From contig NZ_CP069370.1 in NCBI RefSeq assembly GCF_019623905.1, positions 930,001-994,000 of the forward strand: a stretch of 64,000 nt of DNA, in the 5' to 3' direction. The stretch's first letter is position 1. Each line of letters starts with the position of its first letter. A program made the position numbers and the translations under genes. The notes beneath the pieces were generated by a model. That model ran no database searches, had not been told where the DNA came from, and saw only the letters and a list, made by a program, of their open reading frames with translations. Source of the DNA: Neotabrizicola shimadae. GTDB lineage: Bacteria; Pseudomonadota; Alphaproteobacteria; Rhodobacterales; Rhodobacteraceae. Below are positions 10,628 to 18,065 of this stretch, piece after piece.

Positions 10628-10795
10628 TCAGGCCCGGGCATAGACGGCGTCGCGCGCGATGCGCTTGGCGTCGGCGGGGTCAAGGCCGAGGTCCAGCGCC
10701 AGGTCGTGCGGCAGCCGGGCAATCGCGTCGCGCGTCTGGACATAAAGAGCCCGGTTGCGCGCGGCGGCCTTCAGCTTTTCGATCACGGTCATCAT
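10628..10795 (-). CDS. DUF1127 small arginine-rich protein, copy 2
   Basis: A 55-residue gene that is easy to miss. Translation gives MMTVIEKLKAAARNRALYVQ, then TRDAIARLPHDLALDLGLDP and finally ADAKRIARDAVYARA. It shows the same pattern as its neighbour: ten N-terminal residues MxTVIxxLKxAA, a short basic turn, then a C-terminal LGLDPADAxRIAxxAVY. An AAAGGAC Shine-Dalgarno sequence lies about ten bases upstream, so the first ATG (or the adjacent second one) is the start. It is the promoter-proximal member of the tandem pair, and a LacI-type palindrome lies about 95 bases upstream. Function is probably regulatory, through RNA or protein contact, by analogy with the family. Confidence 0.85.
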   Translation of the reverse strand: MMTVIEKLKAAARNRALYVQTRDAIARLPHDLALDLGLDPADAKRIARDAVYARA

Positions 10796-10888
10796 GGTCT
10801 GTCCTTTCGTATCCGCAGCGGTGCCAGGACCCTTCCCGGCTGTCTTCCATCAGTGTTTCCCGCCGCGTGACCAAGATTTGGGACGGAA

Positions 10889-10902
10889 TGATACCGCTAA
10901 CA
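10889..10902. promoter_or_regulatory. LacI-type palindromic operator upstream of the DUF1127 pair
   Basis: The sequence TGATACCGCTAACA differs from the perfect palindrome TGTTAGCGCTAACA upstream of edd at only two positions and keeps the central CG typical of LacI-family operators. It lies about 95 bases upstream of the first DUF1127 gene, and a TTGTTA (leftward) that could serve as a -35 overlaps it. Family assignment is inferred from the palindrome; the regulator gene is not in the window. Confidence 0.55.
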
Positions 10903-10954
10903 ACGCCCAAGCGCGCCGCTCCGCCATGCGCTCAGTGCATGGCTAGTGCGGGGG

Positions 10955-13507
10955 TCAGGCTTTGCCGAGCAGGCGAAGGCGCCGAGGACGGGCCGGGGGA
11001 AGGTTGGCGAGGTCCAGCTTGACGCCACGGCTTGCGGCGTTGCGGCCGACCGCTTCGGTCAGGGCAGGATGGCGGCCCAGAAGGTCGATGAACCTTGCCT
11101 CGTCCAGGGTGAGAAAGGTGCAATGCGTCACGGTCGTGATGCGTGCGCGGCGGGGTGTCCGTGTCAGGATCGAGAGTTGGCCGAACATCTCGCCGCGGCC
11201 CAGAAGCACGCGCTGGCCGACCAGGGACTTCGATCCCGCGCGCAGCACTTCGACCGCGCCAGAAGCGATGAAATAGACCTCGGTTGGAATATCTTCTTTT
11301 CTGAACAGGACTTTGCCGGGCGGCGCGTAGACCGTGCGCAGCGCCTTGGCAAGCCGGGCGCGGTCGGCGGGTTCCATGTCTTCGAACAATGGGAAGGCCG
11401 CCACGATATCGGTTTTCTGCAGGGCAAGGTCCAGGCGGGGGCGCTGCGCCAGTTCGCGGCGGCGCCGGTTCAGGTCGGTGAACAGCGAAGCTCTGAGCTC
11501 GGGTCCGATGAGCCCGTCTTCGGTGAGGTCTTCGTATTCCTTCACCTCTTCTTGCAGCGAGATGCGGCGGATCAGGCGGCGCTCCAGTTCTTCGGCATGG
11601 CCGGGAAATTGCAGGCGCAGGCCCTCCAGCTCCTTGTCAGTGTCTGTGACGCGCTGGTCCACAAGGTCGTGTAGCAGGGCTGCAACACGTTTGCCGTGAA
11701 TTCGCACGATCCGGCCTTCGACAAAGCCATGCAGCTGCCGCAACACTTGAAGGCGGGCGATCAGCATCTCGAACCGGTCGCCGCTGAGTCGCGACAGAAG
11801 CCGCCCCCACCGAAGCCGGTTGTGCAGCGTTCCGGCCAGCGGCATCAGCCGGTCCGGTCGCAGCGCGGCGCGGGCGGCGGTGCGATAGCCGTGCCGGCCG
11901 GAAAGCCGCGTCGCCTCGACCAGGCGGTCGGCGTCAGCCAGCATCCGTTCGGCCAGATGGGCGGGCAGGATCTCGTCTCGGAAGGCCGCAAGGATGACTT
12001 CACGCTCATGCCCCGCGAGCGCGATGAGGCCCAGGGTCACGCGGTCGCGGTCGAGGATGTCCTGCGCCTCGTCGGCCCGCTCCACCGCCTTGGCCAGCCG
12101 GTCGCCATAGCGCACCGCCTCGTCACGGACGATGGCGGGCGTCAGCGACAGGCTTTTCGTGGTGTCGGCCACCGTCTCGCGCACGGATTGCAGCGCCACG
12201 GCGACCACCTGGTCGCCAAGCGCGCGATCCAGCCGCGACAGCTTGTCGAGGCCGAGCCTGGAGATGACCCACCGCAGGGTGGTGCCCTGCACCAGCAGGG
12301 TGAAGAGGGTGAAGCCGGTGGCGATGATACCGACCTGACGCTTGACCTCGACCGGGACGCCAAAGTCCTCGGTCACTGCAAGCGCAAGGGCGAGCGTGAC
12401 GGCGCCGCGCAACCCGCCCCAGAGGATGGCAATGCGGTAGGGCCGTTCCACCTTTGGAGACAGCCGGAGCGCGGTCAGAAGCGGCAGTATCCCAAACAGG
12501 ATCAGCGCGCGCGCGACGAAGGCGGCGGCGGCGGTGATCAGGACCAGGCCCAGGTCGGCAAGGTGAACGTCCCGCATGAGCCGCGGGATGAGGAGCGCGG
12601 CCATGATGAAGATGAGTGACCCCGCCCAGTAGGCCAGGAGGTCCCAGGTGTCGTGCATCCGTTCGGCGGCGGGGGGCGACATGCGTCCGGCCGACAGGAA
12701 GTTCAGCGTCATGCCCGCGGCGACTACGGCCACCACGCCCGAACTGTCCAACTGATCTGCCAGCAGGAAAGCGGCGTAGGGCAGGGCGATGGAAATGGAA
12801 ATCTGCGCCAGCGGCCAGCCGCCAATGCGGCCGATCAGCGCCATGGCGAGCCGCGCGACCAGCCAGCCGATGACGGCGCCGCCAAGGATCAGGCCCGGAA
12901 AACGCAGGAGCGCAGTTCCGATGGCGGGCTCGGTCTCGCGCAGGAGAACATCGGTCAGGAACACGCCGAACAGCGCGATGGCGGCGGCGTCGTTCAGGAG
13001 GCTTTCACCTTCGACGATACGCGCCAGCCGCTGCGGGGCGGGTGTGGCGCGGAAGATCGAGACCACGGCCGAGGGGTCGGTGGTCGAGACGATGGCACCG
13101 ATCAGCAGGCAGGCGATCAGAGGCAGGCCCGAGAAGGGGTAGAGCGCGAAGCCGATGACCCAGGTGGCCACGGCCACGGCGACAACGGCCAGCACCAGGA
13201 TCGGCACCCAGTCGTCCATGATGCGGCGCAGATTGAGCGTCAGCGCAACCTGGAAGATCAGGGTTGGCAGGAAGACATAGATGAAGACCTGGGAGCCCAC
13301 CGGAAAGGTGAGGATGGCCAGCGCAACCTCGTTCAGCGCGTCGGTATAGGTGGTGAAGTAGAACCAGCCAGCGCCAAGGCCGAGCGCGATGCCGATGGCG
13401 GCCAGCACAACCGAGACGGGCAGGCGCAGCCGGGCCGCCAGCGGCTCGGCCAGGCCGATGACGACGAAGAGGCCCGACAGGACGGAAAGAAGCAGCGCAA
13501 TATCCAT
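10955..13507 (-). CDS. Na+/H+ antiporter (CPA1 family) with C-terminal cyclic-nucleotide-binding-type domain
   Basis: An 850-residue inner-membrane antiporter. The N-terminal half (about residues 1-410) has some twelve hydrophobic segments and the CPA1 motif STTDPSAVVSIFRA near residue 150. A long cytoplasmic helical region follows, and about residues 690-820 form a cNMP-binding-type beta-roll (FPLFEDMEPADRARLAKALR, PPGKVLFRKEDIP, YFIASGAVEVLRAG, RGEMFGQLSILTRTPRRARI). This architecture matches the SOS1/NhaP-like exchangers. The start is MDIALLLSVLSG; nine further in-frame codons upstream are not conserved-looking. Its likely role is sodium and pH homeostasis, with the C-terminal domain sensing a ligand or regulating gating. 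It stands alone between the DUF1127 pair and gap. Confidence 0.88.
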   Translation of the reverse strand: MDIALLLSVLSGLFVVIGLAEPLAARLRLPVSVVLAAIGIALGLGAGWFYFTTYTDALNEVALAILTFPVGSQVFIYVFLPTLIFQVALTLNLRRIMDDWVPILVLAVVAVAVATWVIGFALYPFSGLPLIACLLIGAIVSTTDPSAVVSIFRATPAPQRLARIVEGESLLNDAAAIALFGVFLTDVLLRETEPAIGTALLRFPGLILGGAVIGWLVARLAMALIGRIGGWPLAQISISIALPYAAFLLADQLDSSGVVAVVAAGMTLNFLSAGRMSPPAAERMHDTWDLLAYWAGSLIFIMAALLIPRLMRDVHLADLGLVLITAAAAFVARALILFGILPLLTALRLSPKVERPYRIAILWGGLRGAVTLALALAVTEDFGVPVEVKRQVGIIATGFTLFTLLVQGTTLRWVISRLGLDKLSRLDRALGDQVVAVALQSVRETVADTTKSLSLTPAIVRDEAVRYGDRLAKAVERADEAQDILDRDRVTLGLIALAGHEREVILAAFRDEILPAHLAERMLADADRLVEATRLSGRHGYRTAARAALRPDRLMPLAGTLHNRLRWGRLLSRLSGDRFEMLIARLQVLRQLHGFVEGRIVRIHGKRVAALLHDLVDQRVTDTDKELEGLRLQFPGHAEELERRLIRRISLQEEVKEYEDLTEDGLIGPELRASLFTDLNRRRRELAQRPRLDLALQKTDIVAAFPLFEDMEPADRARLAKALRTVYAPPGKVLFRKEDIPTEVYFIASGAVEVLRAGSKSLVGQRVLLGRGEMFGQLSILTRTPRRARITTVTHCTFLTLDEARFIDLLGRHPALTEAVGRNAASRGVKLDLANLPPARPRRLRLLGKA

Positions 13508-13532
13508 GCCGCACCATAACCAACTGGTACCC

Positions 13533-13573
13533 AAGAAAAACAGGCGGGCCGGTCACGTTTCATGACCGGCCCG
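13533..13573 (-). terminator. Intrinsic terminator after gap
   Basis: An 11-bp perfect stem, CGGGCCGGTCA (13545-13555) with TGACCGGCCCG (13563-13573), has a 7-base loop. Read leftward it is followed by CCTGTTTTTCTT, a five-T run after a short spacer. It lies 33 bases beyond the stop of the leftward gap gene and ahead of the antiporter start, so it separates the two transcription units. Confidence 0.75.
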
Positions 13574-13606
13574 TTACAGAGGCTCAGATCGCCGGGAAAG
13601 TCCGGG

Positions 13607-14608
13607 TCAGATCAGCTTGCCCATGGCGACGGCGGTGTCGCTCATCCGGTTGGAGAAGCCCCATTCATTGTCGTACCAGGACAGGATCGACACGAAGGTG
13701 CCGTCCATGACCTTGGTCTGATCCATATGGAAGACCGAGGAATGGCTGTCGTGGTTGAAGTCGGACGAGACGTTCTTGAACATGGTGTAGCCGAGGATGC
13801 CCTTCAGCGGGCCATCGGCGGCTTCCTTGATCGCGGCGTTGATCTCGTCGACCGAGGTGGCACGCTTGGCGATGAACTTCAGGTCCACGACCGAGACGTT
13901 CGGCGTGGGCACGCGGATGGCGAAGCCGTCGAGCTTGCCCTTCAGGTCGGGCAGCACCAGACCCACGGCCTTTGCGGCGCCGGTCGAGGTGGGGATCATG
14001 GACAGCGCCGCGGCGCGGGCGCGGTACAGGTCCTTGTGCATGGTGTCGAGCGTGGGCTGGTCGCCGGTGTAGGAGTGGATGGTGGTCATCATCCCCTTCT
14101 CGATCCCGATCACCGAGTTCAGCACCGAAGCCACCGGGGCAAGGCAGTTGGTGGTGCACGATGCGTTGGACACCACGATGTCGTCCTTGGTCAGCGTGGT
14201 GTGGTTTACGCCGTACACGATGGTCTTGTCCGCGCCGTCGCCGGGGGCCGAGATCAGCACGCGCTTGGAGCCGTTCTCCAGGTGGGGCAGGCACTTTTCC
14301 TTCGAGGTGAAGATGCCGGTGCATTCCATGACGACATCGACATTGGCCCAGGGCAGGTCGGCCGGGTTCTTGATGGCGGTCACCTGCATGGGGCCACGGC
14401 CAACGTCGATCCAGTCGGGGCCGGTGGTGACCGTCACGGGGAAGCGGCCGTGAACCGAATCGAAGCGCAGCAGATGCGCGTTGGTCTCGACCGGGCCGAG
14501 GTCGTTGATGGCGACAACCTCGATGTCGGTGCGGCCCGACTCGATGATGGCGCGCAGCACGTTCCGTCCGATCCGGCCAAAGCCGTTGATGGCTACCTTG
14601 ACGGTCAT
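13607..14608 (-). CDS. gap: Glyceraldehyde-3-phosphate dehydrogenase, type I (copy 1, NAD-type residue)
   Basis: A 333-residue cytoplasmic enzyme that interconverts glyceraldehyde 3-phosphate and 1,3-bisphosphoglycerate. It has the NAD fold start [16 protein letters not shown], the catalytic cysteine C151 in [12 protein letters not shown] and the assisting histidine H178 in [10 protein letters not shown]. At the cofactor-selective position it has D36 (VVAINDLGP), the aspartate that normally binds the NAD ribose. The open frame upstream is rejected because the fold begins at this methionine, preceded by AAGGGAG. A LacI-type palindrome lies 45 bases upstream, and a second gap gene follows upstream on the same strand, about 175 bases away. 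Confidence 0.95.
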   Translation of the reverse strand: MTVKVAINGFGRIGRNVLRAIIESGRTDIEVVAINDLGPVETNAHLLRFDSVHGRFPVTVTTGPDWIDVGRGPMQVTAIKNPADLPWANVDVVMECTGIFTSKEKCLPHLENGSKRVLISAPGDGADKTIVYGVNHTTLTKDDIVVSNASCTTNCLAPVASVLNSVIGIEKGMMTTIHSYTGDQPTLDTMHKDLYRARAAALSMIPTSTGAAKAVGLVLPDLKGKLDGFAIRVPTPNVSVVDLKFIAKRATSVDEINAAIKEAADGPLKGILGYTMFKNVSSDFNHDSHSSVFHMDQTKVMDGTFVSILSWYDNEWGFSNRMSDTAVAMGKLI

Positions 14609-14652
14609 GTCCACTCCCTTAGCTGGGCGCCCGCGACTCGCGGCGCCGTGTG

Positions 14653-14666
14653 TGATAGCGCTAACA
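14653..14666. promoter_or_regulatory. LacI-type palindromic operator upstream of gap copy 1
   Basis: The sequence TGATAGCGCTAACA differs from the edd operator TGTTAGCGCTAACA at one position. It lies 45 bases upstream of the gap start, close enough to overlap the core promoter, although I cannot identify a convincing -10. It indicates that copy 1 has its own regulated promoter despite following a second gap gene on the same strand. Confidence 0.65.
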
Positions 14667-14783
14667 GCCGCAGTGCGGCCCAAAATGCAACCAGAGTTTG
14701 CCGCGACGGCACCGGAAAGGCCAGCATTTCAGGAGGACAAATGGGCGCGGGTCTGGCCCGCGCCTGCAACGGGGCTCTCGGGG

Positions 14784-15788
14784 CTAGTTCAGCAGGCGCC
14801 CCATCACGCCGGCCACGTCGGCCATGCGGCAGGAGAAGGCCCATTCGTTGTCGTACCAGGCCAGCACACGCACGGTGCGGCCGTTCACCACCTTGGTCTG
14901 GTCGGGGGCGAAGATCGAGGAATGAGTGGTGTGGTTGAAGTCGATCGAGACCTTGTGTTCCGGGTCATAGGCCAGGACCATGCCCATGTAGCCCGCGGCA
15001 GCTTCGCGCACGACTTCGTTCACGTCCTTCACGGTGACGCTGCGGGCGGCGACGAAGGTCAGGTCCACGGCCGACACGTTCGGCGTGGGCACGCGGATGG
15101 CCGAGCCGTCGAGCTTTCCCGCCAATTCCGGCAGAACCTCGCCGATGGCCTTGGCCGCGCCGGTGGTGGTGGGGATCATGGCCATGGCGGCGGCGCGGGC
15201 GCGGTAGAGGTCGCCGTGACGGCGGTCCAGGGTGGACTGGTCGCCGGTGTAGGAATGGATCGTGGTCATGATGCCGGACTCGATGCCGATGGCATCGTTC
15301 AGCACCTTGGCCAGCGGTGCGAGGCAGTTGGTGGTGCAGGAGCCGTTCGAGACGACGTGATGGTCGGCGGTCAGGGCGCGGTGGTTCACGCCATAGACCA
15401 CCGTCTTGTCGGCGGCCTTGGCCGGAGCCGAGACCAGCACGCGGCGGGCGCCGCGGCCAAGATGCACGGCGGCCTTGGCCCGGTCGTTGAACTTGCCGGT
15501 GCATTCGAGCACTACGTCCACGCCGCCCCAGTCCAGTTCCTCGGGATTGTAAGTGGACATGACCCTGATCGGGCCGCGTCCCAGGTCCAGCGCGCCGTCC
15601 TTCACCTTGACCGTGCCGGGAAAGCGGCCGTGCACGCTGTCGTATTTCAGCAGGTGGGCGTTGGTTTCCACCGGGCCGGTGGCGTTGATGGCCACCACCT
15701 GCACGTCATTGCGGTTCGATTCCGCGATATGGGCGAGGGTGCAGCGGCCGATGCGGCCGAAGCCGTTGATCCCGACGGTGATGGTCAT
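14784..15788 (-). CDS. gap: Glyceraldehyde-3-phosphate dehydrogenase, type I (copy 2, NADP-type residue)
   Basis: A 334-residue GAPDH with the start [16 protein letters not shown] and the catalytic cysteine C151 in [12 protein letters not shown]. Where copy 1 has N-D-L in the cofactor loop this copy reads VVAINATGPVETN: the ribose-binding aspartate is replaced by A36 and followed by T37, as in NADP-dependent GapB-type enzymes, so it probably uses NADP(H) and works in the gluconeogenic or reductive direction (inference). The two copies are about the same length and are alignable throughout. Two LacI-type half or full palindromes lie about 85-115 bases upstream. Upstream in-frame codons (24) were rejected. 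Confidence 0.95.
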   Translation of the reverse strand: MTITVGINGFGRIGRCTLAHIAESNRNDVQVVAINATGPVETNAHLLKYDSVHGRFPGTVKVKDGALDLGRGPIRVMSTYNPEELDWGGVDVVLECTGKFNDRAKAAVHLGRGARRVLVSAPAKAADKTVVYGVNHRALTADHHVVSNGSCTTNCLAPLAKVLNDAIGIESGIMTTIHSYTGDQSTLDRRHGDLYRARAAAMAMIPTTTGAAKAIGEVLPELAGKLDGSAIRVPTPNVSAVDLTFVAARSVTVKDVNEVVREAAAGYMGMVLAYDPEHKVSIDFNHTTHSSIFAPDQTKVVNGRTVRVLAWYDNEWAFSCRMADVAGVMGRLLN

Positions 15789-15870
15789 GCGCGTCTCCGA
15801 CTCTCTGTTCCCAATCCCGATAGCCTCATGCTGCGGGCGCGAAAAGGAGGAAAACGACATGATTTCCGTA

Positions 15871-15903
15871 TGTTAACGCAAACGGGCGCCGTTATCGCTA
15901 ACG
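15871..15903. promoter_or_regulatory. Two LacI-type operator-like sites upstream of gap copy 2
   Basis: CGTTATCGCTAACG (15890-15903) keeps the palindromic core of the edd operator, with symmetric changes at both ends and one inside. TGTTAACGCAAACG (15871-15884) is a weaker match with three differences, 19 bases away, so the two would be on nearly the same DNA face. They lie between gap copy 2 (leftward) and the DUF808 gene (rightward), which could both respond. Confidence 0.5.
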
Positions 15904-15964
15904 ATCTGCTTGGCCTGGGGCAGAAGGGCGGCTAGGGTCCGCCGAGCAGGATGACGAGGACGGG

Positions 15965-16936
15965 ATGAGCGGGCTTCTGGCGCTTCTGGACGATGTGGCG
16001 GCGATTTCCAAGGTCGCGGCGGCCTCGGTGGACGACATCGCCGGCGCGGCAGCCAAGGCCGGGGCCAAGGCCGCAGGCGTGGTGATCGACGATGCGGCGG
16101 TCACGCCGAAATACGTCCACGGCTTCTCGGCCGAGCGCGAACTGCCGATCATCTGGCGCATCGCACTTGGATCGGTGCGCAACAAGCTGGTCATCCTTCT
16201 GCCCGCGGCCCTGCTCTTGAACGAGTTCCTGCCGCAGGCGATCACGCCGCTTCTGATGCTGGGCGGGGCCTACCTCTGCTTCGAGGGCGCCGAGAAGGTG
16301 TTCCATCTGTTGTTCCCCCACGCTGAACACGGGGTTGAAGAGGATTTCGACACCAAGGATCCGGGCCACCTGGAAGAGGCGAAGATCGCCGGCGCGATCA
16401 AGACCGACTTCATCCTTTCGGCCGAGATCATGACGATCGCGCTCGCCGCCATCCCCGACAGCACGCTGGTCACCGAGGCGGTGACGCTGGCAGTCGTCGG
16501 CATCGGCATCACAGTGGGTGTCTATGGTGCGGTCGGGCTGATCGTGAAGATGGATGACCTGGGGCTGTTCATGGCCCGGCGCGGCCGGCTCGGGCTGACG
16601 CGGGCCTTCGGGCGCGGCCTAGTGAAGGGGATGCCGAAGTTCATGGCCGTGCTGTCCGCCGTGGGCACCGCGGCGATGCTCTGGGTCGGCGGGTCCATCG
16701 TGCTGCACGGGCTGGAGGCCACGCATCTGTGGCCCTGGCCCTACGAGACGATCCATCACATCGCCGAATCCGCCGCCCATGCCGTGCCGCAGGCGGCCGG
16801 TGCAGTGCAGTGGGGCGTAACGGCGGCACTGGACGGGTTGGCGGGGCTGGCGCTGGGGCTGGTGCTGATCCCCGTGGCGACAAGGGTCATCGGGCCGCTG
16901 GTGGGCCGCTTGACCGGGAAGGGCGCGGCGCACTAG
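15965..16936 (+). CDS. DUF808 (YedI-like) inner-membrane protein
   Basis: A 323-residue membrane protein of the DUF808 family. It starts with the family signature MSGLLALLDDVAAISKVAAASVDDIAG and continues with KAAGVVIDDAAVTPKYVHGF, the typical cytoplasmic N-terminal segment. About six hydrophobic helices follow, from residue 75 (LVILLPAALLLNEF) to the C-terminus (LAGLALGLVLIPVATRVI). Function of the family is not known. It is divergent from gap copy 2 with about 175 bases between, and its start is 8 bases after a GAGGACGGG Shine-Dalgarno region. It could share the LacI-type sites upstream of gap. Confidence 0.88.
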   Translation: MSGLLALLDDVAAISKVAAASVDDIAGAAAKAGAKAAGVVIDDAAVTPKYVHGFSAERELPIIWRIALGSVRNKLVILLPAALLLNEFLPQAITPLLMLGGAYLCFEGAEKVFHLLFPHAEHGVEEDFDTKDPGHLEEAKIAGAIKTDFILSAEIMTIALAAIPDSTLVTEAVTLAVVGIGITVGVYGAVGLIVKMDDLGLFMARRGRLGLTRAFGRGLVKGMPKFMAVLSAVGTAAMLWVGGSIVLHGLEATHLWPWPYETIHHIAESAAHAVPQAAGAVQWGVTAALDGLAGLALGLVLIPVATRVIGPLVGRLTGKGAAH

Positions 16937-16939
16937 CTG

Positions 16940-17998
16940 TCAGGTCCTCGCCAGCCCGCGCGTAAGGGCGGCGATCAGATCTGTGCGGGTGACGATCCCC
17001 ACCAGTCTGCCGTCTTCCAGCACGGGCACAGCCTCGATCCCGCCATCTGAGAGAAGGGGCAAAAGCGTTCCGATCGGCGTCCCCGGTCCGACCGAGGGCA
17101 AACCAGTTGCCATGAGTTCGGCGGCGGAGCCGGCGGCGAGACGAGCGATGAGATGGATCTGGAAAATGACACCCACAAGCCGGTCGTCGCGTTCCGTCAC
17201 GGGCAGGCTGTGGAAGCCGCGCATGGCGAAGGTGCGGGCGATTTCCTCGCGGGGGGCATCCGGGCCTACGGTGACCAGGTCCCGGGACATGATCTCGGCG
17301 CAGGCGGCCCAGGACAGATGACGTGCTGCCAGCATCTCTTCGACAGCGCCGACCAGTCGGGCCAGATCGGCCACGCCCAGGTTCGGTGACTGGCGGAAAC
17401 GGTCGAGGATGGCCGCCAGATCCGAAGGAGGCAGGCCAAGCCGGTCCGGCGGGGCAGGGTCACGGGTTCCATGCGGGCCAGGAGAAGCCGGTTGGCGGAA
17501 GGGATAGACCCGGCCCGTCAGCCGGTGCCAGCCCATGCCTGCCAGAACCAGCGCCGCACTGCCCAGCACGACGGGCAGAACGGAATGGGCTGGCTCTGCC
17601 AGGGCGGCCACCGGGTCCAGCGCCATCAAGAGCGCCACGGCCCCACCGGGAGGGTGGAGGCTGCGCGTCAGGAACATGGCGGCAATGGCCGCGCTTACGG
17701 CCAGGGCAGGCACGACAGGGCTGGCAGGCAGCAACGCCAGAGCGGCCAGTGCCGCCAGAACCGACACGGCATTGCCCACGACGACCGACCAGGGCTGCGC
17801 CAGAGGCGAGTTCGGCACAGCAAAGATCAGCACCGCCGAAGCGCCAAAGGGCGCGATCAGGTGCAGCCAGCCCGGCGCCAGCATTGACGCCAGGGCCACC
17901 AGGCCAAGGCCCGCCCCTGCGCCCAAGGCACCTCGAACGGTGTCAAGCGCGTGTGGTGCGGCAAGGGCGGGCGCAAGGCCGCGCAGGACGCGCCGCAT
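16940..17998 (-). CDS. HPP family membrane protein with C-terminal CBS pair
   Basis: A 352-residue protein. Residues about 15-165 form the four-helix HPP membrane domain with its name motif SLHPPGGAVALL and the preceding APFGASAVLIFAVPNSPLAQ. After a proline-rich linker, residues about 235-350 carry two CBS modules (MSRDLVTVGPDAPREEIART, then MATGLPSVGPGTPIGTLLPL and IVTRTDLIAALTRGLART), which bind adenine nucleotides in other proteins. HPP domains have been linked to nitrite transport in plants and cyanobacteria. The frame is open for 118 codons upstream, but homology begins at MRRVLRGLAPALAA. It is convergent with DUF808, the stops being four bases apart. Confidence 0.85.
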   Translation of the reverse strand: MRRVLRGLAPALAAPHALDTVRGALGAGAGLGLVALASMLAPGWLHLIAPFGASAVLIFAVPNSPLAQPWSVVVGNAVSVLAALAALALLPASPVVPALAVSAAIAAMFLTRSLHPPGGAVALLMALDPVAALAEPAHSVLPVVLGSAALVLAGMGWHRLTGRVYPFRQPASPGPHGTRDPAPPDRLGLPPSDLAAILDRFRQSPNLGVADLARLVGAVEEMLAARHLSWAACAEIMSRDLVTVGPDAPREEIARTFAMRGFHSLPVTERDDRLVGVIFQIHLIARLAAGSAAELMATGLPSVGPGTPIGTLLPLLSDGGIEAVPVLEDGRLVGIVTRTDLIAALTRGLART

Positions 17999-18065
17999 GG
18001 GACGCTCTCCCAATGAAGCCGCCCCCCGGCAGGAGGGCGGCGGGGCGGGGCCGGCGGCCCCTGGA

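Noticed and set aside
10955-13519. Several rightward frames over the antiporter gene
   Set aside because: All are shadows: rich in glutamate, glycine and arginine, without start context or domains.
13545-13573. GGGCCGGTCA inverted repeat considered as an operator of the antiporter
   Set aside because: The perfect stem followed by a T-run in the leftward direction right after gap is better explained as that gene's terminator.
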